Notes: generated by a model not told the origin, from the sequence alone. A stretch of DNA of 64,000 nucleotides from Bremerella volcania (GCF_007748115.1 NZ_CP036289.1:5084001-5148000), one strand, 5' to 3'; shown: positions 29,041 through 38,566, counted from the first letter of the stretch. Made by a program: numbers and translations.

Positions 29041-30519
29041 ATGGACGCACAAGCGCAGGCATTGTGGAGCAAGATTGAAGCGTTCTCGTTCGACCAGCCC
29101 GGGGCAACGCTCACGTTTGCCGCCAGGCTCGCCCGCGAAAACGGCTGGCGACTTGGCTTCGCCCAGCGTGTGATCGACGAGTATCGCCGGTTTCTCTTCC
29201 TCTCGATGGTCGCCGGACACCCCGTAAGCCCATCCGAAGCAGTCGACCAGGCCTGGCACTTGCATCTGACGTATACCAAGTCGTACTGGCAAGCGCTTTG
29301 CGGCGAGATATTACCGCGTCCTCTGCATCATTGCCCCACGCAAGGACGCCGGGAAGAAACCGAGAAGTTCGACGACTGGTACACGAAGACCCTGGCAAGC
29401 TACCAGTCCTATTTCGGCCAGGCTCCTCCCTCGGATATCTGGCCACCCGTCGGCGAGCAATTTGAGTCGGTCGTCGATAGCCGCTGGGTCAACCAGAATG
29501 AGTACTTCATCATCCCTCGCAATCCGCTTAAGTGGCTGGCGTTGATTCTGCTGGTGCTGCTGCCGATGGTATGCCTGGGTGGCTGCCAGGCGGATCCCGT
29601 GGCGACCGTTTCCCCACTCGATTTCGATGGGCCAACGTTCCTCAAATTCTATGCGATTGCCGGGGGGATCTTCCTGGTGATTGCACTCGGCATTCGTTTT
29701 CTGATGCCGATTCCCGATCCCCCCATCCCAGTCGAAATCGACGATCCGAGCCTCGCCGCTTACCTTGCCCAAGGGCCCAGGGGACTGGTGATCGCCACCA
29801 TCGCCAAGCTCATCCAAGATCGCAAAATCGAACTGGCCGAAGGGAGCTACTCAGGTGGTCGCGTCGAGAAACAATTGGTGCCCCTCAATGCACCAGACAC
29901 GGGCGCATCGACGTTGGAACATCACGTTTACCACGAGGTGAAGAACTCCGGTAAAGACAATCTCCAAACGGTAGTCGCCAACTCGATTCCGATCGCCAAG
30001 GAAACAGGCGCCAAGCTGACCGAAATGGGGCTCTTCGAGCCGAACCCCTACGAGCCTATCGCACGGCGGTGGGTCCCTTCGTTGATCATGCTGGGGGTCT
30101 TTGGGTTGGGGTGTGCCAAGCTCGTTATCGGCATCACGCGCGAGAAGCCCATTTTCTTCCTGTTGCTGATGGTCTTTGCCGCGTTGGTTAGTTGCATCTG
30201 GCTCGCCGTTCGTCGCGGTCGTACTTCCAGAGGCAACGCGATTCTCTCGGAGTGGCAAGAGGAACACGCGCATCTCAACCCGATGGCACCAGGCTCAAGC
30301 ATTACGACAGCGGACGACTACTTCCTGGCCGCCGGGCTCTTCGGCATTACCGCTTTCGCCTCCGGCGACCTCTATCCGCTTTCGGAAGAATTCCGCGCAG
30401 CACAAAACTCTGGTTGGGGAGGTTTCGGCGGGGGCTGTGGAGGCGATTCGGGTTGCGGTGGTGGAGGCTGTGGCAGTGGCTGCGGCGGGGGAGGTTGTGG
30501 AGGATGCGGAGGAGACTAA
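29041..30519 (+). CDS. TIGR04222-like membrane protein with Gly/Cys-rich tail
   Basis: The 492 residues have three parts. The N-terminal soluble region (about 1-155) includes VIDEYRRFLFLSMVAGHPVSPSEAVDQAWHLHLTYTKSYWQALCGEIL, which resembles glycine-rich domain (DUF1399-like) proteins. A membrane region has TM segments near residues 161-180 and 200-222 and two more about 345-390. The C-terminus is a low-complexity Gly/Cys tail (about 462-492, GGCGG repeats), the hallmark of TIGR04222-type proteins. Function unknown; the Cys-rich tail suggests metal binding or disulfide cross-linking. The next gene encodes another Cys-rich protein. Confidence 0.8.
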   Translation: MDAQAQALWSKIEAFSFDQPGATLTFAARLARENGWRLGFAQRVIDEYRRFLFLSMVAGHPVSPSEAVDQAWHLHLTYTKSYWQALCGEILPRPLHHCPTQGRREETEKFDDWYTKTLASYQSYFGQAPPSDIWPPVGEQFESVVDSRWVNQNEYFIIPRNPLKWLALILLVLLPMVCLGGCQADPVATVSPLDFDGPTFLKFYAIAGGIFLVIALGIRFLMPIPDPPIPVEIDDPSLAAYLAQGPRGLVIATIAKLIQDRKIELAEGSYSGGRVEKQLVPLNAPDTGASTLEHHVYHEVKNSGKDNLQTVVANSIPIAKETGAKLTEMGLFEPNPYEPIARRWVPSLIMLGVFGLGCAKLVIGITREKPIFFLLLMVFAALVSCIWLAVRRGRTSRGNAILSEWQEEHAHLNPMAPGSSITTADDYFLAAGLFGITAFASGDLYPLSEEFRAAQNSGWGGFGGGCGGDSGCGGGGCGSGCGGGGCGGCGGD

Positions 30520-30547
30520 CCAGGCCTGTAACTGAAAGGAGACGGCC

Positions 30548-30745
30548 ATGATGCAAACGGAAATCACGTACATCTGCAACGCGTGTGGCGAGGACATCGT
30601 CATCCCGCTCGACCCATCGCAAGGGAGCGAACAACAGTTCGTGGAAGACTGCCCGGTGTGTTGTCGACCGCACGTGATTCATATTCAAATTGATCCGAAC
30701 GGCGAAGCAACGGCCTGGGCTGAACCCGAGCAAGACTACGACTAG
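30548..30745 (+). CDS. CPXCG-motif cysteine-rich small protein
   Basis: A 65-residue protein, MMQTEITYICNACGEDIVIP followed by a second Cys cluster, EDCPVCCRPHVIHI. The two CxxC pairs form a likely zinc ribbon of the Cys_rich_CPXG family, whose role is unknown. AAGGAG lies about 8 bases before the first ATG. It starts 28 bases after the Gly/Cys-tailed membrane protein gene and is probably on the same transcript. Confidence 0.88.
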   Translation: MMQTEITYICNACGEDIVIPLDPSQGSEQQFVEDCPVCCRPHVIHIQIDPNGEATAWAEPEQDYD

Positions 30746-30808
30746 CTCTTTTTGCGTAGGCGCTCGCTTTCTCCGAAAGCACCACGATTAACCCACAAAG
30801 ACCTTGCC

Positions 30809-31447
30809 ATGGATCAACCCATTCACCCAGGTACCATAGGGAAAACCGTGGGAGCACTTCGTCCCGCTGGTCACGTCGAGATCCACGGCCACACACACAA
30901 CGCCCGCAGCGAGATGGATTGGATCGACGATGGGCAAGAGGTTGTGGTGACCCGTCGAAGTTCGAACAGCCTGATTGTCCGGACGCGACAAGACGGAGAG
31001 GAGGTTTCCATCGACGATCGCATTGACCTGACCCAGCCCATCGCCGCCGAGGACGATGTGGATCTTACGGCCCCTCCCTCGGTCGTCGAGAAGGTAAATC
31101 CTCTTTACTGGAGCATGGGCCTGGCATGCGTTGTCGGCAGCATTGCGATGTGGATGGGAACGCCGATCGATTTCGGGATCATCCTTGTGCCGATCTGCGG
31201 CGTCCTCTCAGGCGTCATTTATCGATGGACGATTGGCTCCGCGGCGGAATCGACAGCGCCCCGTGAAGACCATCGCACGCTGGCGAGAGCCCTGGCGTAC
31301 GCGATGATCGGAATGACGATAGCCGGGGCGTTTTTTGGCGTCGCGATCTTCGGAAACTTCGCCGCGTTGTCAATTGGCCTCGTAGCAGGAACCTTCTTCG
31401 GTGCTGCCATGTGTTGGCTGCTGATTCTGTTTACGCACGCGTTTTAA
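30809..31447 (+). CDS. NfeD-like OB domain fused to four membrane helices
   Basis: From ATG 30809 the product is 212 residues. Residues about 6-56 (GKTVGALRPAGHVEIHGHTHNARSEMDWIDDGQEVVVTRR) match the OB-fold of NfeD proteins, which partner with slipin/flotillin-type membrane proteins. Four TM segments follow. In NfeD the helices come first and the OB domain last, so this arrangement is reversed. No slipin gene is nearby. An alternative start at 30752 adds 19 residues without a supporting site. The stop is 4 bases from the convergent RND permease gene. Confidence 0.7.
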   Translation: MDQPIHPGTIGKTVGALRPAGHVEIHGHTHNARSEMDWIDDGQEVVVTRRSSNSLIVRTRQDGEEVSIDDRIDLTQPIAAEDDVDLTAPPSVVEKVNPLYWSMGLACVVGSIAMWMGTPIDFGIILVPICGVLSGVIYRWTIGSAAESTAPREDHRTLARALAYAMIGMTIAGAFFGVAIFGNFAALSIGLVAGTFFGAAMCWLLILFTHAF

Positions 31448-31451
31448 GTCG

Positions 31452-34400
31452 TTACACATCCATCTCGACTTGCTGCGGCTTCCAGATGTCGAACAGAACA
31501 CTTAACAGCACCGGCACCAGGAACATCGTGAAGACGGTCGAGACGACCAGTCCACCTACCACGACGGCACCCAGGCCGCGGTACAGCTCGCTTCCTGAAC
31601 CTGGCATCAACACCAGCGGTAACATGCCGCCTACCGAGGTCAGCGTGCTCATCAGAATCGGTCGCACGCGGCTTTCGACGCTCTTGGCGATCGCTTCACG
31701 TGGCGACAGATCACTCACGTCGTCCCCCTCTTCACTTCGTCCCTGCAGGAAGTTGATCGTCTGGTAGACGATCAGAATCGCGTTATTCACCACCACCCCG
31801 GCCAGGATCACAAAGCCCAGGATCGTGAGGACGTCCATGTTCTGGACCGGCATGTAACGATCGGCGACGCTCCACTGATGAACCAAGGCCAACCCAGCAA
31901 ACCCACCCAAGAGAGCCAGCGGAACGCTCACCATGATCACCAGCGGATAGGACCAACTCTGGAACAACACCACCATCAACAGGTAAACGATCACCAAGGC
32001 TAAGAAGAGCGAGCTGAATAGCGTTCCTAGGATCGTTCCGTCCCCCATTAGTGCCTGGCGAATCTGAGCAAGCTGCCCGGCCGAACCGGCCAGTTGCATG
32101 TCGACATCGGGCGAGATGGCTCCTGCTTCCCGCAGATTCGCAACGGTCGTATGAACCTCGTTGATGGCCTCTTGCAGCGGCAACCCTTGGGGTGGCGTGA
32201 ACTGCAGCGTCACGGCGCGTCGGCGGTCGACGTGCTTGATCTGGTCGGCAGCTTCGACGCGTTCCGGTGTCGCGAGGCTCTCCAGATCGACCACCGAACC
32301 GCTCGGCGTGGCGATCGGCGAATTGAACATCGCGTTGGTCGGATCGCTCTCGAGTGCTTCGATGTTGACGATCTTCAAGTCCTTCAGTTCCCCGCCGACG
32401 TCGAAAGACCGTGGCAGCAAGATCCCATCCCCACTTGCCGCCACGGCCAGTCCAATATCGCGCCGAGTCATGTTCACGTCTTGCAGGCGTTCATCATTTG
32501 GAGTGATCCGAATTTCCGGCGTCGGCAGCGAGAAATTCACCGGTTCTGGGGTCACGCTGTACGGTCCGTACTTTTCCATCAGCGTGCCTAGCAGGGCCCC
32601 TGCCGCACCACTGACGCGATCCAGGTCATCACCCACCAGGTCGATCTTGATGGCCGAGCCCGTCGTACCGCCGGTGCGGAACAGCGGCATCTGGAACGCG
32701 AAGTTGATCACCCCTGGCGCCTGATCGCCACCCGCCGCCGCGGTGAAAAGCGGAAGCGTGTCGACGACCTTTTCCTTATCCTTCGAGATGGCGACTTGAA
32801 ACACGCGGCCATCCCAGGCAACCAGGAAGTAGTGATCCAAAGGTGGTGGCATCACCATCTCGTCCGAGCCCATCATCGGTACCGGCTGACGCTTGTCCTC
32901 GCCGTCCCACTCACCGCCGCGAACTACGGCCTCGGCTCCGAACTTGTCGCCGGCCGCTTCCCAGGCGGGCTTGATTTTGGATTCCATGCGAGCACCAATC
33001 TCGGAGAGCTGCTCGACGTTGTACCCAGGTGGAGGAAGCAACATCCCCAGCACGATATTGCGATTACCGGTCGGAAGATAATCGAGTGGGGGCACCAAGA
33101 GCCAAATGCCCACGATCGTCGCGACGCCAAACCCACCAATCACCAGCAAGCGGGTCGTCCAATTGCCGATCAATGCGTAGACCGTATTGCCCACCATCGC
33201 CGGTACGTCGGTCAGCGCGACCAAAAGCTTCCAGACGCGTGCCCCGAATGTCTTTGGCTTGGCGTCGGGATTCTTCATCACCGCCGACTCGTGAGCATGC
33301 TGCTGAATCGATTTCGCTTTAAGCCACTGCCCAGCGGCCGAAGGAATGACGGTCGTCGAGACGATGAAGCTCACCCCCACCGCGGCCATGATCGCCAAGG
33401 CAATGTCGCGGAAAAGTTGCCCGGCTTGTTCTTCAATCAACAGAATCGGAAAAAAGACCACCAGCGTCGTCAGCGTGGAAGCGAGCACCGCTCCGGAGAC
33501 TTCCTGCGTTCCATCGACGGCCGCCTTGGTAGCCGACTTGCCCATTTCGATGTGGCGGAAGATGTTCTCGATCACGACGATCGCATTATCGACCACCATC
33601 CCCACGGCGAACGCCATCCCGGCCAGCGAGATGATATTCATCGAGCGCCCGAGCGCCACCATCACCACCACCGCAATGACGGTCGAAATGGGAATCGCAA
33701 TCGCAATGATCCCAATCGTGCGCAGCGACCGCAGAAACAGAAGCAGCGTCAGAACGGCCAGCAAGCTACCCATCAAGATATTGCTTTCGACCAGGGCAAT
33801 CGCATCGACCACGTACGTAGTGGCGTCGTAGGTTTGCACCAGCTCAAGCGTACCGTTGACACCCAGCCGCTTCGCCTCTTGCTCCAGCACACCGCCGGGC
33901 TTGTTCAGCTCGTCGAGTTCCTGCTTGATCCCGTCCATGGTCTCCAACAGATTCCCGCCACTTTCCAGCATGAAGCTGAAGAAGGGCATCGTTTGACCGC
34001 GGGCCCGCACCCATTCGGTCATCTCCTTATGGGCTTCCTGAACGGTCGCCACGTCTCGCAGATAGATGGGTCCAGTTTGCTCGCGTCGAATCACCAGGCT
34101 CTCGACCCATTGGGCGTCGCGAAATCGGCCGACGCTTCGCACGCGAATGTCGCTCTTCCCTTCCGGCAGCTTGCCGCCCGAGAAGTTGCCGTTGTTGTAC
34201 TGCAGGGCGTTAACCAGTTCCTGGTAGGTAATCCCCCGCTGCGATAGCGCCACTGGATCGACACGGATTTGCACTTCCTTCTCGCGGGCACCTCGGATGC
34301 CGACCTGGGAAACGCCGGGGATTCGCTCGAAACGGGGACGCAACCGGCGCTCCATGAAGTCGTACAAAGTGGTTGCGTCGAAGTTCGGGTCGGTCGATGC

Positions 34401-34829
34401 CAGCCCGATCCAAGCGATGTAGTCGACCGATTCGGGATCGAAGTCTTCGACCTGCGGTTGATCGACTTCAGCAGGATAGCCGGAAACTTCCGACAGCTTC
34501 TGATCGACTTCGGCCATCGCCTCGTCGATGTTCGTGCCGGTCATGAATTCAAGACGGATCTGGCCCGAACCTGGCTGGCTGATGCTGGTCATCGAAACGA
34601 GCCCGGAAAGATCGCCGAGCCGCTGCTCCTGTTCTTCGACCACGTCCGACTCAATCTCTTGGGCCGACGCGTTTTCCCAGTAGGTCATCACGGAAACGAC
34701 GACCGACTCGACCTCCGGCGTCATCCGAATGGGCATTCGCGTGAATGCCAGGACACCGGCCATGATGCTGAGAATCACTCCCACCGCGACCGTGATGGGC
34801 TGCCTGACCGCGAGCGTGATGAAGTTCAT
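31452..34829 (-). CDS. RND efflux transporter permease subunit
   Basis: The 1125-residue inner-membrane proton antiporter is of the AcrB/HAE1-like type. The N-terminus is ITLAVRQPITVAVGVILSIMAGVLAFTRMPIRMTPEVE. The conserved TM4 block carries GMVVDNAIVVIENIFRHIEMG, and the C-terminal half has LGFVILAGVVVNNAILIV (TM10 equivalent) and SPREAIAKSVESRVRPILMSTLTS. Two large periplasmic loops follow TM1 and TM7. It is about 80-100 residues longer than AcrB. The adaptor gene lies 47 bases upstream on the same strand; no outer-membrane channel gene is adjacent. Substrate unknown. Confidence 0.94.
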   Translation of the reverse strand: MNFITLAVRQPITVAVGVILSIMAGVLAFTRMPIRMTPEVESVVVSVMTYWENASAQEIESDVVEEQEQRLGDLSGLVSMTSISQPGSGQIRLEFMTGTNIDEAMAEVDQKLSEVSGYPAEVDQPQVEDFDPESVDYIAWIGLASTDPNFDATTLYDFMERRLRPRFERIPGVSQVGIRGAREKEVQIRVDPVALSQRGITYQELVNALQYNNGNFSGGKLPEGKSDIRVRSVGRFRDAQWVESLVIRREQTGPIYLRDVATVQEAHKEMTEWVRARGQTMPFFSFMLESGGNLLETMDGIKQELDELNKPGGVLEQEAKRLGVNGTLELVQTYDATTYVVDAIALVESNILMGSLLAVLTLLLFLRSLRTIGIIAIAIPISTVIAVVVMVALGRSMNIISLAGMAFAVGMVVDNAIVVIENIFRHIEMGKSATKAAVDGTQEVSGAVLASTLTTLVVFFPILLIEEQAGQLFRDIALAIMAAVGVSFIVSTTVIPSAAGQWLKAKSIQQHAHESAVMKNPDAKPKTFGARVWKLLVALTDVPAMVGNTVYALIGNWTTRLLVIGGFGVATIVGIWLLVPPLDYLPTGNRNIVLGMLLPPPGYNVEQLSEIGARMESKIKPAWEAAGDKFGAEAVVRGGEWDGEDKRQPVPMMGSDEMVMPPPLDHYFLVAWDGRVFQVAISKDKEKVVDTLPLFTAAAGGDQAPGVINFAFQMPLFRTGGTTGSAIKIDLVGDDLDRVSGAAGALLGTLMEKYGPYSVTPEPVNFSLPTPEIRITPNDERLQDVNMTRRDIGLAVAASGDGILLPRSFDVGGELKDLKIVNIEALESDPTNAMFNSPIATPSGSVVDLESLATPERVEAADQIKHVDRRRAVTLQFTPPQGLPLQEAINEVHTTVANLREAGAISPDVDMQLAGSAGQLAQIRQALMGDGTILGTLFSSLFLALVIVYLLMVVLFQSWSYPLVIMVSVPLALLGGFAGLALVHQWSVADRYMPVQNMDVLTILGFVILAGVVVNNAILIVYQTINFLQGRSEEGDDVSDLSPREAIAKSVESRVRPILMSTLTSVGGMLPLVLMPGSGSELYRGLGAVVVGGLVVSTVFTMFLVPVLLSVLFDIWKPQQVEMDV

Positions 34830-34876
34830 AGGGAAGTCCTCAGGGTGTCAACTTAAGTGCGTCAGACAGTCGTCGC

Positions 34877-36031
34877 TTAGCGAGACTTCGTCGTCAGATT
34901 CACGGCCGTGGTGGAACCGACCGGAGGTTCCTTCGAAACCGCGATTGGCGTGCCTGGGAACAGCCGCTCGTTTCCTTCGATCACCACCATGTCTCCTTCG
35001 GCCAGCTGAGGCGATTCGACGACAGCCAGGCTGCCGGTTTCGAATTTCACTTTCACCGAAGTCCGCACAGCCGTGGTCTGGCCTTCGTTTTCAACCGCCT
35101 TGAAGACATACGCCATCCCGGTCGAGCGAATGATGGCATCCTTGGGGACCGTCAACGATGGCTGGGCAGGCCCAGTCGGCAGCCAGGCTTCGACCGACAT
35201 CCCCGGGGCAAGCACCGCGTCCTGGGCATCAAGCGTCAGCACAAACTGAAACGTTCGCGTGCGCGGGTGAACTTCATGCACGCGTTTGGCCGAGGCCGAA
35301 ACGAACTTGCGATCGGTCCCCACAATGTGCACCGACACCTGCTGGGCGTACTGCGAGACGATGCCCGCGTAGCGTTCGGGAATCTCCAACCAGGCTTCGA
35401 CCTGGCCGGTCGAGACCAGCGTGACGAACGGCTCGCCTGCCCGAATCCATTCGCCTGGCTCGGTGTGCCGCATGATCACCTGGCCGTCGTACGGAGCACG
35501 CACGATCGTGTCATCCAGACGCACTTGAATCAGATCCAACTGGCGGCGAATCTCGTCCAGACGACGCCGATCGGTGGCCAGCTTGGCCTGGGCAATGGTC
35601 AGTTCGGTTTCGCTGCGCTCGTGCTGCTGTTTGGAAATGGCATTGTTGCGAATCAGCGTGGCCGAGCGATCCATGTCCAGGTTCGCCTGGCGAAGCTCCG
35701 CTTCCCGCTGGGTAATCAACGCCTCGGCGGTTCCGAATGCGGCTTCGAGTTCCCCCTTCTGGGCTTCCAGACGGCGAGAATCAATACGGGCGATCACGTC
35801 ATCCTTTTTCACCGTCGCTCCTTCGCGAACGGTGACCTCCAGCACACGGCCATCTTCCAGGGCAGCCACGTCCCCCCGAGCAACCGCTTTCAAGCTGCCG
35901 GTGAAACGGCGATGCGGTTCGACGGTCTGCCGGGTCACCGGCACCGCCCGAACAGCGGTCGGGGGCATCTGAGCCAACGCGGGAGAAACCACCAACGCCA
36001 ATCCGGCGAGCGTCATCAGGATGATTCGCAT
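34877..36031 (-). CDS. RND efflux periplasmic adaptor (membrane fusion protein)
   Basis: The 384-residue adaptor links the RND pump to an outer-membrane channel. A signal peptide (MRIILMTLAGLALVVSPALAQ) is followed by a lipoyl-like half (GRVLEVTVREGATVKKDDVIARID), an alpha-helical hairpin (about 95-160, QREAELRQANLDMD...RLDEIRRQLDLIQVRL), the second lipoyl half (IVRAPYDGQVIMRHTEPGEWI) and a beta-barrel. The start at 36031 has GGAG 6 bases upstream. A TetR-type operator lies 33 bases before it. Confidence 0.93.
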   Translation of the reverse strand: MRIILMTLAGLALVVSPALAQMPPTAVRAVPVTRQTVEPHRRFTGSLKAVARGDVAALEDGRVLEVTVREGATVKKDDVIARIDSRRLEAQKGELEAAFGTAEALITQREAELRQANLDMDRSATLIRNNAISKQQHERSETELTIAQAKLATDRRRLDEIRRQLDLIQVRLDDTIVRAPYDGQVIMRHTEPGEWIRAGEPFVTLVSTGQVEAWLEIPERYAGIVSQYAQQVSVHIVGTDRKFVSASAKRVHEVHPRTRTFQFVLTLDAQDAVLAPGMSVEAWLPTGPAQPSLTVPKDAIIRSTGMAYVFKAVENEGQTTAVRTSVKVKFETGSLAVVESPQLAEGDMVVIEGNERLFPGTPIAVSKEPPVGSTTAVNLTTKSR

Positions 36032-36063
36032 ACCCTTCTCCATCTCCACTGCTGTCAAATTAG

Positions 36064-36078
36064 TAGACCAGTCGTCTA
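36064..36078. promoter_or_regulatory. Palindromic operator upstream of the RND adaptor gene
   Basis: TAGACCAGTCGTCTA has TAGAC and GTCTA arms around a 5-base centre. It sits between the TetR stop and the adaptor start. The identical 15-mer precedes the TetR gene at 36738-36752, so both are probably bound by that regulator. Confidence 0.75.
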
Positions 36079-36107
36079 TATGTGATGCCAAACGTACTCG
36101 GTTGGTT

Positions 36108-36695
36108 TCAGCCCGCCTGCTTCAGTAATACTTGGAAGACAAAATGCAGGAACTGGTTCACGGGCCGAATGTGATTATCTACCTGAACGCGAATCATTGC
36201 CCCCTCAAAGGAGTAAACAATAAATTCGGCCAGCGCTTCCGGATCGTGCGACGAGTCAATCTCACCTGCCTGTTGAGCTTCACGCAGGCAATCGGTCATG
36301 ATGACCCGCCACTGGTCCCATCCCTGACGCACCGCAAGGCGTAGGGGTTCGCTCAAGGAAGACAATTCTAAAGCTAGCTTACAAATCAAGCATTCCTGCC
36401 GCAATTCCCGCGAGTTAATATCGTCGCGAGCCCAAATGAAGTATTGCTCCAACCTATTTAGGGGGCTTAACTTCGGGTCGGTTAAAGCTTGGCGAAGTTT
36501 TTCGGTGTTCTCGACCACCGAAGCCTCGATGACCGCCACCCCCAACTCTTCTTTCGATTTGAAGAAGTGGTAGAACGAGCCCTTGGGTACGCCGGCGTCG
36601 GTCAGAATCTCGTTCAAACCGACCCCGTTGTAGCTTTTGGCAATCATCGCCTTACGGCCTGCCTCGATGATTTCGTTTTTCGTTTCATTGCCCAC
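36108..36695 (-). CDS. TetR/AcrR family transcriptional regulator
   Basis: A 195-residue repressor. The N-terminal DNA-binding domain shows TKNEIIEAGRKAMIAKSYNGVGLNEILTDAGVPKGSFYHFFKSKEELG, the classic TetR HTH. The C-terminal ligand-binding half is helical. GTG 36695 has AGAGG about 9 bases upstream; the TTG at 36734 would also put the start almost inside the operator. It likely represses the adjacent RND operon and itself. Confidence 0.9.
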   Translation of the reverse strand: MGNETKNEIIEAGRKAMIAKSYNGVGLNEILTDAGVPKGSFYHFFKSKEELGVAVIEASVVENTEKLRQALTDPKLSPLNRLEQYFIWARDDINSRELRQECLICKLALELSSLSEPLRLAVRQGWDQWRVIMTDCLREAQQAGEIDSSHDPEALAEFIVYSFEGAMIRVQVDNHIRPVNQFLHFVFQVLLKQAG

Positions 36696-36737
36696 TTGCT
36701 GGTTACCTCTGCTCACTTTGGGGTGCTTGGCCAATAT

Positions 36738-36752
36738 TAGACCAGTCGTCTA
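36738..36752. promoter_or_regulatory. Palindromic operator upstream of the TetR gene
   Basis: Exact copy of TAGACCAGTCGTCTA found also at 36064-36078. It lies about 43 bases before the GTG start of the TetR gene, where repressor binding would block its promoter. Confidence 0.75.
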
Positions 36753-36996
36753 GTAGCGTCAAGTGATGAAATTCACCCAGAAGCCATTCAGGCTCAAAGC
36801 GACCGCCGGTCGTAACAAGTGCTAAGAAATTCCGTAGCAATAATGCGTGAGTTCGTGACGCCTCGTTCAAGGAAAAGACTTTGCCCGAGGAACCAGCCCA
36901 ACAGCCAGTCGCGGTATCGACACATTTCCTGCTGGGGGATAGATTGAAACCAAACGTGTTTGGCCATCGATACTCACCCGCGATTGCTTCTGGCAT

Positions 36997-37509
36997 ATGG
37001 AAGAAACGGACCTCATTGAACGAATGTTGCGGGCCATTCGTCGGGTCATCTTGAAGACTTCCCAGTACTCTCGATCGCTAGCCCGAAACTCGGGCCTGAC
37101 GCTTCCTCAGCTGTTGTGCTTGCGAGCCATTCGCGACCTGTCGCAGGAACAGGACGAAGTGACCGCCGCCCAGGTTTCCAGCCGCGTAGGTCTTGCCGCT
37201 CCCACCGTTTCCCGCATCTTGGAACGCATGGAACGAGGTCAACTCATCGAGCGTATACGCAACAGCCCCGACCGGCGCCGCGTCTTGATTCACTTGACCG
37301 AGACGGGCAAACAGAAGCTGGACGGCATTCCAACCCCTTTGCAGGAACAGTTCGTCAATCGCCTCTTGTCGCTGCAGGAAGACGAGGTGCGAGGCCTGGT
37401 CACGTCGCTCGAGCAAGTGGTCGAACTGATGGAAGCTGCCGACCTGGATGCCGAACCGGTGATCTCCGCGGAGTATGAACCCCGCGAAGACCGATCACGG
37501 CTGAATTAA
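36997..37509 (+). CDS. MarR family regulator next to the ectoine operon (EctR-like candidate)
   Basis: A 170-residue winged-helix regulator. Helix-turn-helix and wing are at about 55-100: EVTAAQVSSRVGLAAPTVSRILERMERGQLIERIRNSPDRRRVLIHLTETG. The C-terminal acidic tail (about 145-170) is longer than usual. MarR-type EctR proteins regulate ectoine operons in several methylotrophs and halophiles, so control of ectABCD/ehu is a reasonable inference. It ends 3 bases from the convergent ectD stop. No Shine-Dalgarno sequence is visible before the ATG. Confidence 0.85.
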   Translation: MEETDLIERMLRAIRRVILKTSQYSRSLARNSGLTLPQLLCLRAIRDLSQEQDEVTAAQVSSRVGLAAPTVSRILERMERGQLIERIRNSPDRRRVLIHLTETGKQKLDGIPTPLQEQFVNRLLSLQEDEVRGLVTSLEQVVELMEAADLDAEPVISAEYEPREDRSRLN

Positions 37510-37512
37510 GAT

Positions 37513-38394
37513 TCATGGTCGATAGCTCAAGAACGTCGGCCTAGGCTCTGTTCCACCAAATGGTGCTTCGAGCGGATTCTCGACACTGTTGAAGACCAGG
37601 AACAAGTTGGTCCTTGGATACGGACTTAAGTTTCCAACCGAAGCGTGCATCGTATTGCAGTCGAACATGACTGCCGAACCAGGCCCACCTTTGGGCGCGA
37701 CGATCTCGCCTTGCTCGACTAGCAGGTGAAGCGCCTCGCGGCTGGGAACGCCGTACTCTTGATTCTTCAACGAACTACGGAAGTGCTCGTCCGGTGTTTC
37801 GCCCACGCAGCGGACGTACGACTTATGCGATCCGCTGACCAACATCAGCGGACCGTTGAACTCGTCATTCTCGGTCAGGCTGATCGAGATACTGACCGCA
37901 CGCATGCGGGGCATTCCATCTTCCATGTGCCAAGTTTCAAAGTCGGAATGCCAGAAAAATTCTTTACCTTGAAAGGCCGGCTTGAAGTTGATCCGCGATT
38001 GATGGAGATAGACGTCGCTGCCCAGGATTTGGCGGGCGACGGCTACAATGCTCTCGTCGCGGCATACCTTGGCAAAGTACTCGTTGTCCTGGTGGACGCG
38101 AAAGATGGAGCGGATCTCTTGGCTGGTCGGTTCGGAGATCACGTGATCGAGATTGGGATCGAGCGTACTTTGAAGATAACGTGCCTCGGCTAATAAACTC
38201 CGAGCACGATTCGTGCTGACCAGTTGGGGCAGCGCCGAGTAGCCCCTATCTTCAAAGTCCGACAACTGTTGCCGGGAGAGCGGCCCAGAAGCATCCCAAT
38301 CCCAAACAACCGGGTCCAGGCGAGGAGCCAACTCCCAAGAGTTACCAAAACGCGATGCGTACGGGTCGGTATCAAGCGAAGATGTTTGCGGCAT
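37513..38394 (-). CDS. ectD: Ectoine 5-hydroxylase EctD
   Basis: Non-haem Fe(II)/2-oxoglutarate dioxygenase that converts ectoine to 5-hydroxyectoine. The 293 residues contain the EctD signature EFFWHSDFETWHMEDGMPRMRA, with His and Asp iron ligands in HSD, and DCNTMHASVGNLSPYPRTNLFLVFNSVEN with the third His ligand and the 2-oxoglutarate Arg. The N-terminal region YASRFGNSWELAPRLDPVVWDW is typical. A 172-bp gap containing hairpins separates it from ectC. Confidence 0.95.
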   Translation of the reverse strand: MPQTSSLDTDPYASRFGNSWELAPRLDPVVWDWDASGPLSRQQLSDFEDRGYSALPQLVSTNRARSLLAEARYLQSTLDPNLDHVISEPTSQEIRSIFRVHQDNEYFAKVCRDESIVAVARQILGSDVYLHQSRINFKPAFQGKEFFWHSDFETWHMEDGMPRMRAVSISISLTENDEFNGPLMLVSGSHKSYVRCVGETPDEHFRSSLKNQEYGVPSREALHLLVEQGEIVAPKGGPGSAVMFDCNTMHASVGNLSPYPRTNLFLVFNSVENPLEAPFGGTEPRPTFLSYRP

Positions 38395-38566
38395 GATCCT
38401 TCAAAAAAGAATAGTGGGTTCGTGATTCGTGGGTTCGACGGTCCCTGAGACAGCATCCGTTTTCAGGGTGGTCGCGATCCGGTCCAGGACCGTCACGATT
38501 CATGACGCATGTCCCAGCGGCTCGTGGGGGAGCCGCCAGGAATTGCATGATGCGCCGGGCTTTGGC

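Noticed and set aside
32796-34247. 483-codon plus-strand frame opposite the RND permease
   Set aside because: His/Arg/Gln-rich composition typical of an antisense shadow of a membrane protein gene; no family resemblance.
38401-38566. GC hairpins between ectC and ectD as a terminator
   Set aside because: Small stems (for example GCGGCTC/GAGCCGC near 38518-38537) exist, but no T run follows on the minus strand, so a terminator separating ectD from the operon is not supported.
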